Of a DNA stretch of 58,622 nucleotides, positions 43,030-52,018 are shown one piece after another. The notes beneath the pieces are model-generated. The model did no database searches and had not been told where the DNA came from. It saw only the letters and a program-made list of their open reading frames with translations. Each line of letters opens with the position of its first letter. The stretch's first letter is position 1. The DNA is taken from contig CAZHTS010000024.1 in NCBI GenBank assembly GCA_964535315.1, positions 1 to 58,622 on the forward strand. Reading direction: 5' to 3'. A program made the translations under genes and the position numbers. This DNA comes from CAZHTS01 sp964535315 (GTDB taxonomy: Bacteria > Chloroflexota > Anaerolineae > Anaerolineales > Anaerolineaceae).

Positions 43030-46000
43030 TTATTCGTCCCGGCCGGCGTAGTGCATTTGAGCCATCTGGCGGTACAGTTCCCAACGCGCCTGGACGTCGT
43101 AACTGGCCTGGGCGAGCAGTTCTTCGGCGTGCTGTTCGTCCTTCTGCGCCAGGCTGGAGAAACGGGTCTCGCTGTAGAGGAAATCCTTGAGCGCCACGCT
43201 GGGCGGCTGGGACTCGATGAGCAGCGGGTTTTTGCCCTGCTGCGCCAGCGCCGGGTTATAGCGGTAGAGCGGCCAGTAGCCGGACTGCACCGCCAGTTTT
43301 TGCTGTTCCAGGCCCTTGCGCATGGCGATGCCGTGTTCGATGCAGTGCGCGTAGGCGATCACCAGCGCCGGGCCGGGGTAGGCGTCGGCTTCGAGCAGGG
43401 CGGTGAGGGTTTGCTGGTCGTTGGCGCCCATCGCCACGTGCGCCACGTACACGTAACCATACGACATGGCGATCAGCCCCAGGTCCTTCTTGGGCAGGCC
43501 CTTGCCCTGGGCGGCAAAGCGAGCCACGGCCGCCCGCGGCGTGGCTTTGGAAGACTGCCCGCCGGTGTTGGAGTAGACCTCGGTGTCGAGCACCAGTACT
43601 TTGACATTCCTGCCCGAGGCCAGGACGTGATCCAGACCGCCGTAGCCGATGTCATAGGCCCAACCGTCGCCGCCGATGATCCACACACTCTTGCGCACCA
43701 GCGCATCGGCCACGCTGATCAGGTTATGGGCGTCGGCTGCCGGTTCGCCGCGGGCGTCTTGCAGCCGTTCTTTTAGCTGCGCCACGCGCAGGCGTTGCTG
43801 CTGGATGGCCTCCTCGCCGTTCTGGTCGGCGTTCAGGATGGCGGCGGCCAGTTCTTCACCGGCCAGCGGCGCCAGTTTGCGCAGCAGTTCGGCGGCGTAT
43901 TCGGCCTGTTTGTCCAGCGTCAGGCGCATGCCCAGGCCGAATTCGGCGTTGTCTTCGAACAACGAGTTGGCCCAGGCCGGGCCACGGCCGGCCGCGTTTT
44001 GCGCCCAGGGGGTGGTGGGCAGGTTGCCGCCGTAGATGGAAGAGCAGCCGGTGGCGTTGGCGACCAGCATGCGCTCGCCGAATAATTGCGAGAGCAGGCG
44101 CACGTAGGGCGTTTCGCCGCAGCCGGCGCAGGCGCCCGAGAATTCAAACAACGGGCGCAGCAGGCCGGCGTTTTTGACGTTGCGCGAGGCGATCTGGCCG
44201 CGGTCGATCTCGGGCAGGCCGAGGAAGAATTCCCAGCGGGCGGCCTCGGCCGGCCGTTGGGCCGGCTGGCGCGGCGCCATATTCAGCGCCTTGCGCCCGC
44301 TGCCGCCCTTTTCTTTGGCCGGGCAGGCCTCAACGCACAACGCGCAGCCGGTGCAATCTTCGGCGGATACCTGCAGGGTGTATTTCATCCCCGGCAGTTC
44401 CTTCCAGCGCGCGTCGCCGGCCTGGAAGCCCTCCGGCGCACCTTCCAACAGACCGGCGGCGTACACCTTCTGGCGGATGGCGGCGTGCGGGCAGACGAAG
44501 ACGCATTTGCCGCATTGCAGGCACAGGTCGGTTTCCCAGGTCGGGACTTCCGTAGCGATGTTGCGTTTTTCCCAGCGCGCCGTGTCGGTGGGGTAGGTGC
44601 CGTCCACCGGCATGGCGCTGACCGGGAGCTCCTCACCCCGCCCGGCGATCATCTTGCCCAGTACGTCGCGCACGAAAGCCGGGGCGGCCTCGGGCAGCTG
44701 CACGGGGCGGGCGGGGGCGGCGGTGACCTGCGCCGGGATCGCTACTTCATGCAGATTGGCCAGGGTCATGTCCACCGCTTCAAAATTCTTTTGCACCACC
44801 GCTTCGCCGCGTTTGCCGTACGTCTTGCGGATGCTTTTCTTGATCTGTTCGATGGCCTGAGGGCGCGGCAGGACGTTGCTGATGGCGAAAAAGCAGGTCT
44901 GCATCACGGTGTTGATACGCTGCTCCATGCCGGCCTGGTGGGCGACGGCGTGGGCGTCGATGACGAAGAGGCGCAGCCGGCGGGCGATGAGGGTTTCCTG
45001 TATCGGGCGTGGCAGGTGATCCCAGATTTCGTCCGCCGGGTAACTGCTGTTGAGCAGGAAGATCGCTTCTGGCGCGGCGTTGGCCAGCACATCGTAACGC
45101 TCCAAAAAGTTGAACTGGTGGCAGGCGATGAAACTGGCCTGGTCGATCAGATAGGGGGCGCGGATTGGGCGTGGGCCGAAACGCAGGTGCGAAGTGGTCA
45201 CCGTCCCGGCCTTCTTCGAGTCGTTGTAGTAATAACCCTGGGCGTAGTTGTCGGTTTCCTCGCCGATGATCTTGATCGAATTCTTATTGGCGCCTACCGT
45301 GCCATCCGAACCCAGCCCCCAGAAGATGCAGCGTACCGCCTGCGCGTCTTCAATAGAGAAGGACGGGTCGTATTCCAGGCTGGTGTGGGTCACGTCGTCG
45401 TTAATGCCGATGGTGAAATGTTTTTTAGGGGTGAGAAGCCGCATCTCGTCGAAGATGGCTTTGACCATGGCCGGGGTGAATTCTTTTGAAGCCAGCCCGT
45501 AGCGCCCGCCGAGGATGCGCAGCGCCGGCCCGCTCCAGCCTTCGTCCAGGGCGGCGGCCACGTCCTGGTAGAGCGGTTCGCCAACCGCTCCGGGTTCCTT
45601 GCAGCGGTCGAGGACGGCGATGGTACGCACGCTGCCGGGCAGGGCCTGGATGAAGTGGGCAACGGAGAAGGGGCGGTACAGGCGCACCTTGAGCACGCCG
45701 ACCTTTTCGCCGCGCCCGGCCAGGACGCGGGCCGTTTCGGCGGCGGTTTCGGCGCCCGAGCCCATCAATACCAACACCCGCTCGGCGTCTGCGGCGCCCT
45801 CGTATTCAAACAGGTGATAGCGCCGGCCGCTGACCTGGGCGAAGCGCTCCATCACCCCGGCAACGATGGCAGGGCAGGCGGCGTAATACGGGTTGGCGCT
45901 CTCGCGTCCCTGGAAGTACACGTCCGGGTTCTGCGCCGTGCCGCGCAGCACGGGGCGCTCGGGGGAGAGCCCGCGCTGGCGGTGGGCGTGCACCGGTTCG

Positions 46001-46590
46001 TCGCCGATCAGGGCGCGCATCTGTTCGTCGCTGAGCAGTTCGATCTTATTGATCTCGCGTGAGGTGCGAAAACCGTCGAAGAAGTGCAGGAACGGCAGGC
46101 GCGCTTCCAGGGCGGCCGCCTGGGCGATCAGGGCGGCGTCGTGCGCTTCCTGCACCGAGGCCGAGGCCAACAGAGCGAAGCCGGTCTGGCGGGTGGCCAT
46201 CACGTCTGAGTGATCGCCGAAGATGGAGAGCCCCTGGGCGGCCAGGGCGCGCGCCGCCACGTGAAAAACGGTGGGGGTCAGTTCGCCGGCGATTTTGTAC
46301 ATGTTGGGGATCATCAGCAGCAGGCCCTGCGATGAGGTGAAGGTGGTGGTTAGCGCTCCGGCCTGCAGCGCGCCGTGCACGGCGCCGGCCGCCCCGCCCT
46401 CGGATTGCATTTCGACCACCAGCGGGACGGTGCCCCACAGGTTGGGCCGTTTTTGGGCCGACCATTCGTCGGCCAGTTCGCCCATCGAAGAAGAGGGCGT
46501 GATGGGATAGATGGCGATGACTTCATTGAGTTTGTGTGCAACGTAGGCGACGGCCTCGTTGCCGTCCACGGTGATCCTGGTGTTTGACAT
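43030..46590 (-). CDS. nifJ: Pyruvate:ferredoxin (flavodoxin) oxidoreductase
   Basis: PFOR oxidises pyruvate to acetyl-CoA and CO2, reducing ferredoxin. This is the single-chain form, 1186 residues. In order: the N-terminal pyruvate domain (YPITPSSSMGELAD at 29-42), a transketolase-like domain, the gamma domain, the EKR linker, two ferredoxin clusters (CLQCGKCVFVCP near 690, CTGCALCVEACP near 747), CAGCGETPY, and a C-terminal TPP domain with GDGWAYDIGYGG near 975. All main motifs are intact. It indicates anaerobic or microaerobic pyruvate metabolism. The CCCGAGGG before the ATG serves as the ribosome-binding site. Confidence 0.97.
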   Translation of the reverse strand: MSNTRITVDGNEAVAYVAHKLNEVIAIYPITPSSSMGELADEWSAQKRPNLWGTVPLVVEMQSEGGAAGAVHGALQAGALTTTFTSSQGLLLMIPNMYKIAGELTPTVFHVAARALAAQGLSIFGDHSDVMATRQTGFALLASASVQEAHDAALIAQAAALEARLPFLHFFDGFRTSREINKIELLSDEQMRALIGDEPVHAHRQRGLSPERPVLRGTAQNPDVYFQGRESANPYYAACPAIVAGVMERFAQVSGRRYHLFEYEGAADAERVLVLMGSGAETAAETARVLAGRGEKVGVLKVRLYRPFSVAHFIQALPGSVRTIAVLDRCKEPGAVGEPLYQDVAAALDEGWSGPALRILGGRYGLASKEFTPAMVKAIFDEMRLLTPKKHFTIGINDDVTHTSLEYDPSFSIEDAQAVRCIFWGLGSDGTVGANKNSIKIIGEETDNYAQGYYYNDSKKAGTVTTSHLRFGPRPIRAPYLIDQASFIACHQFNFLERYDVLANAAPEAIFLLNSSYPADEIWDHLPRPIQETLIARRLRLFVIDAHAVAHQAGMEQRINTVMQTCFFAISNVLPRPQAIEQIKKSIRKTYGKRGEAVVQKNFEAVDMTLANLHEVAIPAQVTAAPARPVQLPEAAPAFVRDVLGKMIAGRGEELPVSAMPVDGTYPTDTARWEKRNIATEVPTWETDLCLQCGKCVFVCPHAAIRQKVYAAGLLEGAPEGFQAGDARWKELPGMKYTLQVSAEDCTGCALCVEACPAKEKGGSGRKALNMAPRQPAQRPAEAARWEFFLGLPEIDRGQIASRNVKNAGLLRPLFEFSGACAGCGETPYVRLLSQLFGERMLVANATGCSSIYGGNLPTTPWAQNAAGRGPAWANSLFEDNAEFGLGMRLTLDKQAEYAAELLRKLAPLAGEELAAAILNADQNGEEAIQQQRLRVAQLKERLQDARGEPAADAHNLISVADALVRKSVWIIGGDGWAYDIGYGGLDHVLASGRNVKVLVLDTEVYSNTGGQSSKATPRAAVARFAAQGKGLPKKDLGLIAMSYGYVYVAHVAMGANDQQTLTALLEADAYPGPALVIAYAHCIEHGIAMRKGLEQQKLAVQSGYWPLYRYNPALAQQGKNPLLIESQPPSVALKDFLYSETRFSSLAQKDEQHAEELLAQASYDVQARWELYRQMAQMHYAGRDE

Positions 46591-46598
46591 GATTTTTT

Positions 46599-46643
46599 CC
46601 CTCGGGTTTGTTTTTTATTTCATCATAGATCATACCCCGAGGG
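46599..46643 (-). promoter_or_regulatory. PFOR leader: inverted repeat containing the ribosome-binding site
   Basis: On the minus strand CCCTCGGG (plus 46636-46643) is complementary to CCCGAGGG (plus 46599-46606), whose GAGGG is the likely ribosome-binding sequence. TATGATCTATGATG lies between the arms and offers a possible -10 box; if that is the start, the upstream arm is not transcribed and the repeat would act as DNA instead. Confidence 0.4.
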
Positions 46644-46762
46644 CATGGCGGCGACCTCGTACCAAGGTACAGTCCAGGTACAGGTCGGCTTATTTTCCCC
46701 CGCCCGTGACGCGCCTTGTCGATGGCAGCAGGCGTCCCTGCCGCTCTAACAGTCTCTCCCCC

Positions 46763-46794
46763 CTTTGCGTCTTTGCATCCTGGCGTCTTGGCGT
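46763..46794 (+). repeat. Dispersed repeat with four 8-bp units
   Basis: Four adjacent 8-mers: CTTTGCGT, CTTTGCAT, CCTGGCGT, CTTGGCGT, followed by TAA. It resembles the CTCCGCGT-type element flanking the gap at 9043-9142 and the CTTTGCGTC-type intergenic repeats found in many bacterial drafts. The rest of the gap between PFOR and the regulator (46607-46846) holds a GTACCAAGGTAC palindrome at 46659-46670 and no gene. Confidence 0.7.
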
Positions 46795-46846
46795 TAAGCT
46801 TTTTAACCGGCAGGACGCCCCACGCCTGCGAAATGGGGCGGGCGGT

Positions 46847-49504
46847 TTAGAGCAATTCCAGATCCCGGGCGCGGGCGATGGCCTGGGTGCGGTTGCCGAC
46901 GCCCAGGCGGGTGAAGATGTTGGTGGTGTGGTATTTGACCGTGCGCAGCGAGATGCACAGGCGTTGGGCGATTTCCTTGTTGGCCAGGCCGCCGGCGATC
47001 AGGCGCAGCACTTCGAGTTCGCGCGGGCTGAGGATGGGCTGGCGCGTCGCGGCGGGCTGCTGGCTGCGCATGGCGGCCAGCAAATGGGCGGCGTAGTCGG
47101 GCTGGATCTGGCAGCTTACCGCCTCACCCAGCAGGCCGGCCAACGTTTCACCCTCGTTGAGGAAGACCTGGTCGTATTGCTGCGGGGCGGCCGTGTCCAG
47201 GGCGCGCCCGAGGGTATGCAGCGCCTGGCGGGGATTGCCCTGCGCCAGTTGCAGGCGGGCCTGTAATACGCCAAAGACGGCGTTCAGGCCGTGTTGTTGG
47301 GTGGCGGCGCTCCAGTCCAGCACGCCGGCAAGCAGGGCGGCGGCGCGCGGCAGGTCGCCCTGAGCCAACAACAGATTGGCCAGGGCGCGATATTCTTCCA
47401 GGTGGGCAAAATCCAGCGTTTCGCCCGCACGGATGTTGTGATCGGCGAGGTATTGGGCGGCGGTGGCGAGCCGGCCCAGGCGCACCCAGACCAACGCTCG
47501 CAGCCCCACGCTGCTGTAGGATACCGCCACAGGGATCTCGTGTTCCTGCGCCAGCCGGTCGGCGGCGTGACTGAGCGCTTCGGCGGCCGGCAGGTCGCCG
47601 CGGGCGATCAGCAGACGTACGCGGACGTTGTACGCCCAGGCAATGTTCCAGGCGATGCCGCCTGCCTCGCTCAACGCCTGGCCGCGGCGGATAACGTCTT
47701 CGGCTTCGTCCAGGCGATGCTGCTCGCACAACATCAGCCCCCACGCCAGAATCAGCGGGCTGGACATGGGCGAATCTTGCATGCCAATCTGCTCGATATA
47801 GGCCAGCCCTTCCTGGCAGACCTGGTTGGCTTCCAGCAGGCGTCCCTGCCGCCAGAGGATGACGACCAGTTGTTTCAGCCCTTCCAGGACGATGGCCGCC
47901 TGGCGCATCTGTTTTCCGGCGGCAATGCTTTCGAGGATGTATTGCCTGGATACAGCCAGATCGCCGTCGGCGAGGTACAGATCGCTGAGCACCAGCAGCA
48001 GATAGGGGCGCCAGGGTGAATCGGCGCCGCGGGCGAGCTGTTGGCGGGACTGTTCGGCGTAACGGCGGATGGCGGCAGTGTCGCCGCGGAACACGGCGAT
48101 CATGGCGTGTACGGCCGCCACCCGCCCGCCCAGCCAGTCTTTCATGGCGGCGCCGGTCGTGGCGGTCGAGGGGTGATTTTCGATCTCGTGCAGACACTGC
48201 TCGGCCTGGCGCAGTTTGCCGTTTGAGACGAGGATGGCGGCCTTGAAGATGCTCAACCGCAGATAGGCCCAGCGTTGTTCCTCGGGCAATCTTTCGATCC
48301 AGCGCAGCACGCGGTTTTGCTCGCCGCGGCCCATGATCGTTTCGGCCGAGGCGTCGACCAGCGAGGCGGCGCGGGTGTAGTCGCGGGCGAGGAAAGCGTG
48401 TTCCACCGCCGGCTGCGCCAGGCCGTTTTGCTCGTACCACAGGCTGGCGCGGTGGTGAAGTTCCTCAATCTGTTCATGCGGCAGCAGGTCGAGCCGTTTT
48501 TGCAGCCATTCGGCAAACAACTGGTGGTAGCGGTAGAAACGCCGTTCGTTATCAAGCGGGACGATGAACAGGTTGGCGCTTTCCAGGTAGGCCAGCATCT
48601 TCTGGGCGTCCGGGGTGGGCGAGTCGAGCAGGGCGTTGCATAACGAGGCGTTGAGCGTATCGAGAATGGCGGTTTTGAGCAGAAATTCCTGTACGCCGGG
48701 CGGTTGGCGGTCGAACACCTCTTCACCCAGATAATCCATAATGTAGCGATGATTGCCGCTGAGGGCGGCGACAAAGCTCTCAATGTCGTTACAGCCGGAG
48801 AGCGAAGCGGCCGTCATTTGCAGCCCGGCCACCCAGCCTTCGATCTTGCGATTGAGCAGGTCGACCGTCGGGGGGGGAACGCCCAATCCCAGCGCATCCA
48901 GAAACAGAGCGGCTTCTTCATTGGAGAAGCGTAGTTCGGCCGGGCGGATCTCAAGCAACTGGCCGCGGCTGCGCAGCAGCGCCAGAGGCAGGGCCGGGTC
49001 AGAGCGGGTGGTGAGCACCACGTGGCAGTGCGGCGGCAGGCGTTCGAGCAGGAAGGCCAGCGTATCGTCTACGGCCGGCGAGTGCAGACGATGGTAGTCG
49101 TCCAACACCAGCACCAGCCCGCCCGGCAGGCGCGCCAGGTCGTTGATCAGCGTGGTCAGGATGGTTTCGATGGGCGGCGGAGCGGGGGCATCCAGCATTT
49201 GCTGCGCTTCGGCCCCCAGGTGTTCGTCCTGCCGGTTCAGGGCGGCAATCAGGTAGGACCAGAACAGATAGGGGTCGTTGTCCTGCTCGTCCAGGGCGAT
49301 CCAGGCTGCCAGACAGGGCTGGCGGCGGTGGAGCCAGGCGCTGACCAGGGTGGTCTTGCCAAACCCGGCCGGGGCGGATATGAGCGCCAGGCGACAGCCG
49401 GGGTGCAGGCATTCGTCCAGCCGTTCCAGCAGGCGCGGGCGGGGTACCAGGTATCTTCCGGGTGGCGGGATGAGCAGGCGGGTAGTTAAGAGCAGGGTGG
49501 ACAT
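46847..49504 (-). CDS. MalT-like (LAL) LuxR-family regulator
   Basis: An ATP-dependent transcription activator of 885 residues. Near the N-terminus is Walker A APAGFGKT (44-51) in a STAND ATPase domain, with LVLVLDDYHR as Walker B; a long helical TPR-like region follows; the last 65 residues are a LuxR helix-turn-helix (LSPRELEVLRLIAGGLANKEIA...RTVKYHTTNIF). The ATG at 49504 is chosen because the in-frame GTG 49528 lies inside the terminator of thrB. There is no Shine-Dalgarno. Inducer and targets are unknown. Confidence 0.93.
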   Translation of the reverse strand: MSTLLLTTRLLIPPPGRYLVPRPRLLERLDECLHPGCRLALISAPAGFGKTTLVSAWLHRRQPCLAAWIALDEQDNDPYLFWSYLIAALNRQDEHLGAEAQQMLDAPAPPPIETILTTLINDLARLPGGLVLVLDDYHRLHSPAVDDTLAFLLERLPPHCHVVLTTRSDPALPLALLRSRGQLLEIRPAELRFSNEEAALFLDALGLGVPPPTVDLLNRKIEGWVAGLQMTAASLSGCNDIESFVAALSGNHRYIMDYLGEEVFDRQPPGVQEFLLKTAILDTLNASLCNALLDSPTPDAQKMLAYLESANLFIVPLDNERRFYRYHQLFAEWLQKRLDLLPHEQIEELHHRASLWYEQNGLAQPAVEHAFLARDYTRAASLVDASAETIMGRGEQNRVLRWIERLPEEQRWAYLRLSIFKAAILVSNGKLRQAEQCLHEIENHPSTATTGAAMKDWLGGRVAAVHAMIAVFRGDTAAIRRYAEQSRQQLARGADSPWRPYLLLVLSDLYLADGDLAVSRQYILESIAAGKQMRQAAIVLEGLKQLVVILWRQGRLLEANQVCQEGLAYIEQIGMQDSPMSSPLILAWGLMLCEQHRLDEAEDVIRRGQALSEAGGIAWNIAWAYNVRVRLLIARGDLPAAEALSHAADRLAQEHEIPVAVSYSSVGLRALVWVRLGRLATAAQYLADHNIRAGETLDFAHLEEYRALANLLLAQGDLPRAAALLAGVLDWSAATQQHGLNAVFGVLQARLQLAQGNPRQALHTLGRALDTAAPQQYDQVFLNEGETLAGLLGEAVSCQIQPDYAAHLLAAMRSQQPAATRQPILSPRELEVLRLIAGGLANKEIAQRLCISLRTVKYHTTNIFTRLGVGNRTQAIARARDLELL

Positions 49505-49518
49505 GGCGGGATGAGGGT

Positions 49519-49548
49519 AAAAAAGCACGCCCTCCGCGGGGAGGGCGT
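49519..49548 (-). terminator. Intrinsic terminator after thrB
   Basis: On the minus strand ACGCCCTCC, loop CCGC, GGAGGGCGT and then GC-TTTTTT (plus arms 49527-49535 and 49540-49548; A-run 49519-49524). It closes the thr operon 11 bases past thrB and separates it from the MalT-like gene. Confidence 0.92.
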
Positions 49549-49558
49549 TGGGTATGCG

Positions 49559-50470
49559 TCAGGCGGAAAGTGCGGCGCGCTGGTTGCTGGCGGTCAGGGC
49601 AAAGGCCCGGCTGGGCAGCCCGGCCTGGCGGAAGGCGGTTTGCATGGCGTGCGCCACCGCCGTCCCGTCGCTGCCTGGTCGCAGGAAAGCGATCAGGCTG
49701 GGACCGGCGCCCGAGATGGCGGCGGCGGCTGCCCCGGCCTGGCGGGCAGCGTTCAGGGCGTTTTCGGCGCCGGGGATCAGTTTTAGCCGGTAGGGCTGGT
49801 GCAGGCGGTCATCCATGACCTGCCCGAGCAAATCCAGGTCCTGGCTGCGCAAGGCCTCGACCACCAGGGCGCTGCGCCCAAGATTAAAGATGGCGTCTTT
49901 GAGCGTCACCTGTTTGGGCAGGGCGGCGCGCGCCTCGCGGGTGGGCAGGCCAAAATCGGGCAAGACGATGACCGCCGGCAGGGCGGGGACGTCAAAACGG
50001 CGCGTCAGCAATCCGCCGGTCTGGTGCGAGATGACCACCAGCCCGCCGTACAGGGCGGCGGCGGCGTTGTCGGGATGGCCTTCGAGTTCGTTGGCGAGCA
50101 CCAGCAGTTCGTCCACGCCGGCCGGGCCGCCCAGGAAGTGGTTGGCGGCCAGCAGCCCGGCCACCACCGCCGAGGCGCTGGAGCCCATCCCTGAACCGAG
50201 CGGCACGGCGTTGCGGCAGGCGACGCGCAGCCCGGCGGGCAAGGCGGCGCCGCGGGCCTGGTACAGGCCGGTAAAGGCCTGTATCAGCAGATTGCGCTCG
50301 TCGTTTGCCAGGCGCCCGGCGCCTTCGCCGCTGATTTCGACCTGGAAGCCGGCGGGGGCCAGTTCAAAGCGGCACTCGTTCCACAGATCGAGCGCCATGG
50401 CCAGGCAGTCGAAGCCCGGCCCGAGGTTGGCGGTGGTGGCCGGAACGCGTACGTCGACGTGCGCTGTCAT
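49559..50470 (-). CDS. thrB: Homoserine kinase
   Basis: ThrB phosphorylates homoserine; the product is the substrate of ThrC, encoded directly upstream. The 303-residue protein is a GHMP kinase: PATTANLGPGFDCLAMAL near the start, the ATP-binding loop PLGSGMGSSASAVVAGL near 90-106, and a C-terminal SGAGPSLIAF. The ATG at 50470 overlaps the thrC stop (ATGA). A clear terminator follows, so thrC-thrB is a complete two-gene unit. Homoserine dehydrogenase is not in this window. Confidence 0.96.
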   Translation of the reverse strand: MTAHVDVRVPATTANLGPGFDCLAMALDLWNECRFELAPAGFQVEISGEGAGRLANDERNLLIQAFTGLYQARGAALPAGLRVACRNAVPLGSGMGSSASAVVAGLLAANHFLGGPAGVDELLVLANELEGHPDNAAAALYGGLVVISHQTGGLLTRRFDVPALPAVIVLPDFGLPTREARAALPKQVTLKDAIFNLGRSALVVEALRSQDLDLLGQVMDDRLHQPYRLKLIPGAENALNAARQAGAAAAAISGAGPSLIAFLRPGSDGTAVAHAMQTAFRQAGLPSRAFALTASNQRAALSA

Positions 50471-51525
50471 CGTCCCCCCAGCAGGTAGTCTTCCAGTTCG
50501 GCGTAATTCGCCGTCAGGCGCCGGGGGGTGGGCATGTTGCGCACGATGATGTCTGGGTCCTTCAACCCGTGACCGGTGCACACGGCCACCACGCGCTGGC
50601 CCTGGACGTTGATACGCCCGGCCTGCAACTCGGCGGCCAGCCCGGCCAGGCCAGCGGCCGAGGCGGGTTCCACCCACAGCCCGTTGGCGGCCAGCCGGCG
50701 CTGCATGGCGAGGATTTGTTCGTCGCTGACGGCCATGATCTGCCCGTTGGATTCCTCGGCGGCCTGGAGCGCCTGTTCGCCGCGGGCGGGTTTGCCGATG
50801 CGGATAGCGGTGGCGACCGTCTCGGGGTGTTCGACCGGGTGACCGAGCACCAGCGGGGCCGAACCGGCGGCCTGCACGCCCAGGATGCGCGGCAGCCCGC
50901 TTTGGCGCAGCACGTTGTACTGGCGGAAGCCCATCCAGTACGAGGTGATGTTGCCGGCGTTGCCCACCGGCAGACACAGCCAGTCGGGGGCGCTTTGCAG
51001 GGCGTCGCAGATTTCAAAGGCGGCCGTTTTTTGCCCCTCCAGGCGGTAGGGGTTGAGCGAATTGACCAGGGCAATGGGGTGGTGGTCGGAGATTTGCACC
51101 ACCAGGGTGAGGGCGTCGTCAAACGAGCCGTCGATCTGGATCACTTCGGCGCCGTAGGCGATGGCGCCGGCCAGTTTGCCGGCCGCCACCTTGCCCTCGG
51201 GGATGATAACGAGGGCGCGCAGCCCGGCGCGTGAGGCGTAGGCGGCGGCGGATGCGGCGGTGTTGCCGGTCGAGGCGCAGATTACGCTGCGCGCCCCGCG
51301 CCCGGCGGCTTCACTGATGGCGACGGTCATACCGCGGTCTTTGAATGAACCGGTGGGGTTGAGCCCTTCGAATTTGACGTATAATTCAAACCCACCGCCC
51401 AGTTCTTCTGCCAGGCGCGGCATGGGGATGAGCGGGGTGTTGCCTTCCAGCAAGGTCACCGGGGTGGTATGGTCGGGGATGTCCAGCAATTCCCCATAAC
51501 GAGCGAGAACACCTTCGTACAACAC
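50467..51525 (-). CDS. thrC: Threonine synthase
   Basis: ThrC converts O-phosphohomoserine to threonine with PLP. The 352-residue protein is the short type: Lys62 in GLNPTGSFKDRGM binds PLP, CASTGNTAASAAAYA lines the phosphate site, and LPVGNAGN is the cofactor phosphate loop. The start is GTG at 51525 behind AAGGAG. Upstream is a palindrome lying over the predicted transcription start. Confidence 0.96.
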   Translation of the reverse strand: MLYEGVLARYGELLDIPDHTTPVTLLEGNTPLIPMPRLAEELGGGFELYVKFEGLNPTGSFKDRGMTVAISEAAGRGARSVICASTGNTAASAAAYASRAGLRALVIIPEGKVAAGKLAGAIAYGAEVIQIDGSFDDALTLVVQISDHHPIALVNSLNPYRLEGQKTAAFEICDALQSAPDWLCLPVGNAGNITSYWMGFRQYNVLRQSGLPRILGVQAAGSAPLVLGHPVEHPETVATAIRIGKPARGEQALQAAEESNGQIMAVSDEQILAMQRRLAANGLWVEPASAAGLAGLAAELQAGRINVQGQRVVAVCTGHGLKDPDIIVRNMPTPRRLTANYAELEDYLLGGR

Positions 51526-51548
51526 GGAAAACTCCTTAAAATAATTTC

Positions 51549-51577
51549 GGCCAGAGCATTGCTCTGGCCTGATTATA
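51549..51577 (-). promoter_or_regulatory. thrC promoter with palindrome at the start site
   Basis: Minus-strand TATAAT (plus 51572-51577) predicts a start near 51565. GGCCAGAGC, ATT, GCTCTGGCC (51549-51569) is a perfect inverted repeat spanning that start. No clear -35 box. It could be an operator, or, for read-through from osmC, an RNA hairpin. Confidence 0.55.
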
Positions 51578-51596
51578 AACGAGGTGCGCTCGCCGC

Positions 51597-52010
51597 TCAG
51601 GGCTTTTCGGGTAGAATCTCGAAATCGGTGCTGATTTCGGCCACGCCGCGCAGCGTCGCCGCCACCGAACAGTACTTGCCCTCAGAAAGCTCGATGGCCT
51701 GGGCCACGTTTTTCTCGGTCAGGTCTTTGCCGCTCAGGCGGTAATGGACGTGGATCTTGCGGAAGGCCCAGGGCGGGTCGGCGTCCTGCTCGCCGCTGAC
51801 GCCGATCTCCAGGCTGGTCAACGGCGTGCGTTTCTTGGTCAGGATTTCGACCACGTCGACCGCGGTGCAGGAGGCCAGCGCCACCAGCATGAGTTCGGAG
51901 GGTTTCATGCCCACACCCTCATCCGGAGTGGAAATGACCACCGAATGTTGGGTTGAATCGGTGCCGACGAATTGTTTGCCGCCAATCCAGCGGACGGATA
52001 CGTTTGCCAT
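51597..52010 (-). CDS. OsmC-family protein
   Basis: OsmC/Ohr-type proteins reduce organic hydroperoxides or polysulfides with two cysteines. The 137-residue protein shows PSELMLVALASCTAVDVVEIL with one family Cys (about residue 48) and a second Cys in EGKYCSVAATL near 115. This is the YhfA/OsmC-like pattern rather than Ohr. AGGAGG precedes the ATG at 52010, eight bases after the csoR stop. Operon partners point to reactive sulfur or oxidant handling (inference). Confidence 0.9.
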   Translation of the reverse strand: MANVSVRWIGGKQFVGTDSTQHSVVISTPDEGVGMKPSELMLVALASCTAVDVVEILTKKRTPLTSLEIGVSGEQDADPPWAFRKIHVHYRLSGKDLTEKNVAQAIELSEGKYCSVAATLRGVAEISTDFEILPEKP

Positions 52011-52018
52011 CTTGCCTC

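Noticed and set aside
42896..43030. Small gene between sodA and PFOR
   Set aside because: The interval is explained by the sodA promoter and the PFOR terminator; no frame with a ribosome-binding site was seen.
44086..45489. 467-residue open frame on the plus strand
   Set aside because: Antisense to PFOR, with no recognisable motif.
51526..51596. T-box or threonine attenuator upstream of thrC
   Set aside because: No T-box consensus, no Thr-rich leader peptide, and the hairpin lies across the predicted start rather than within a long leader.
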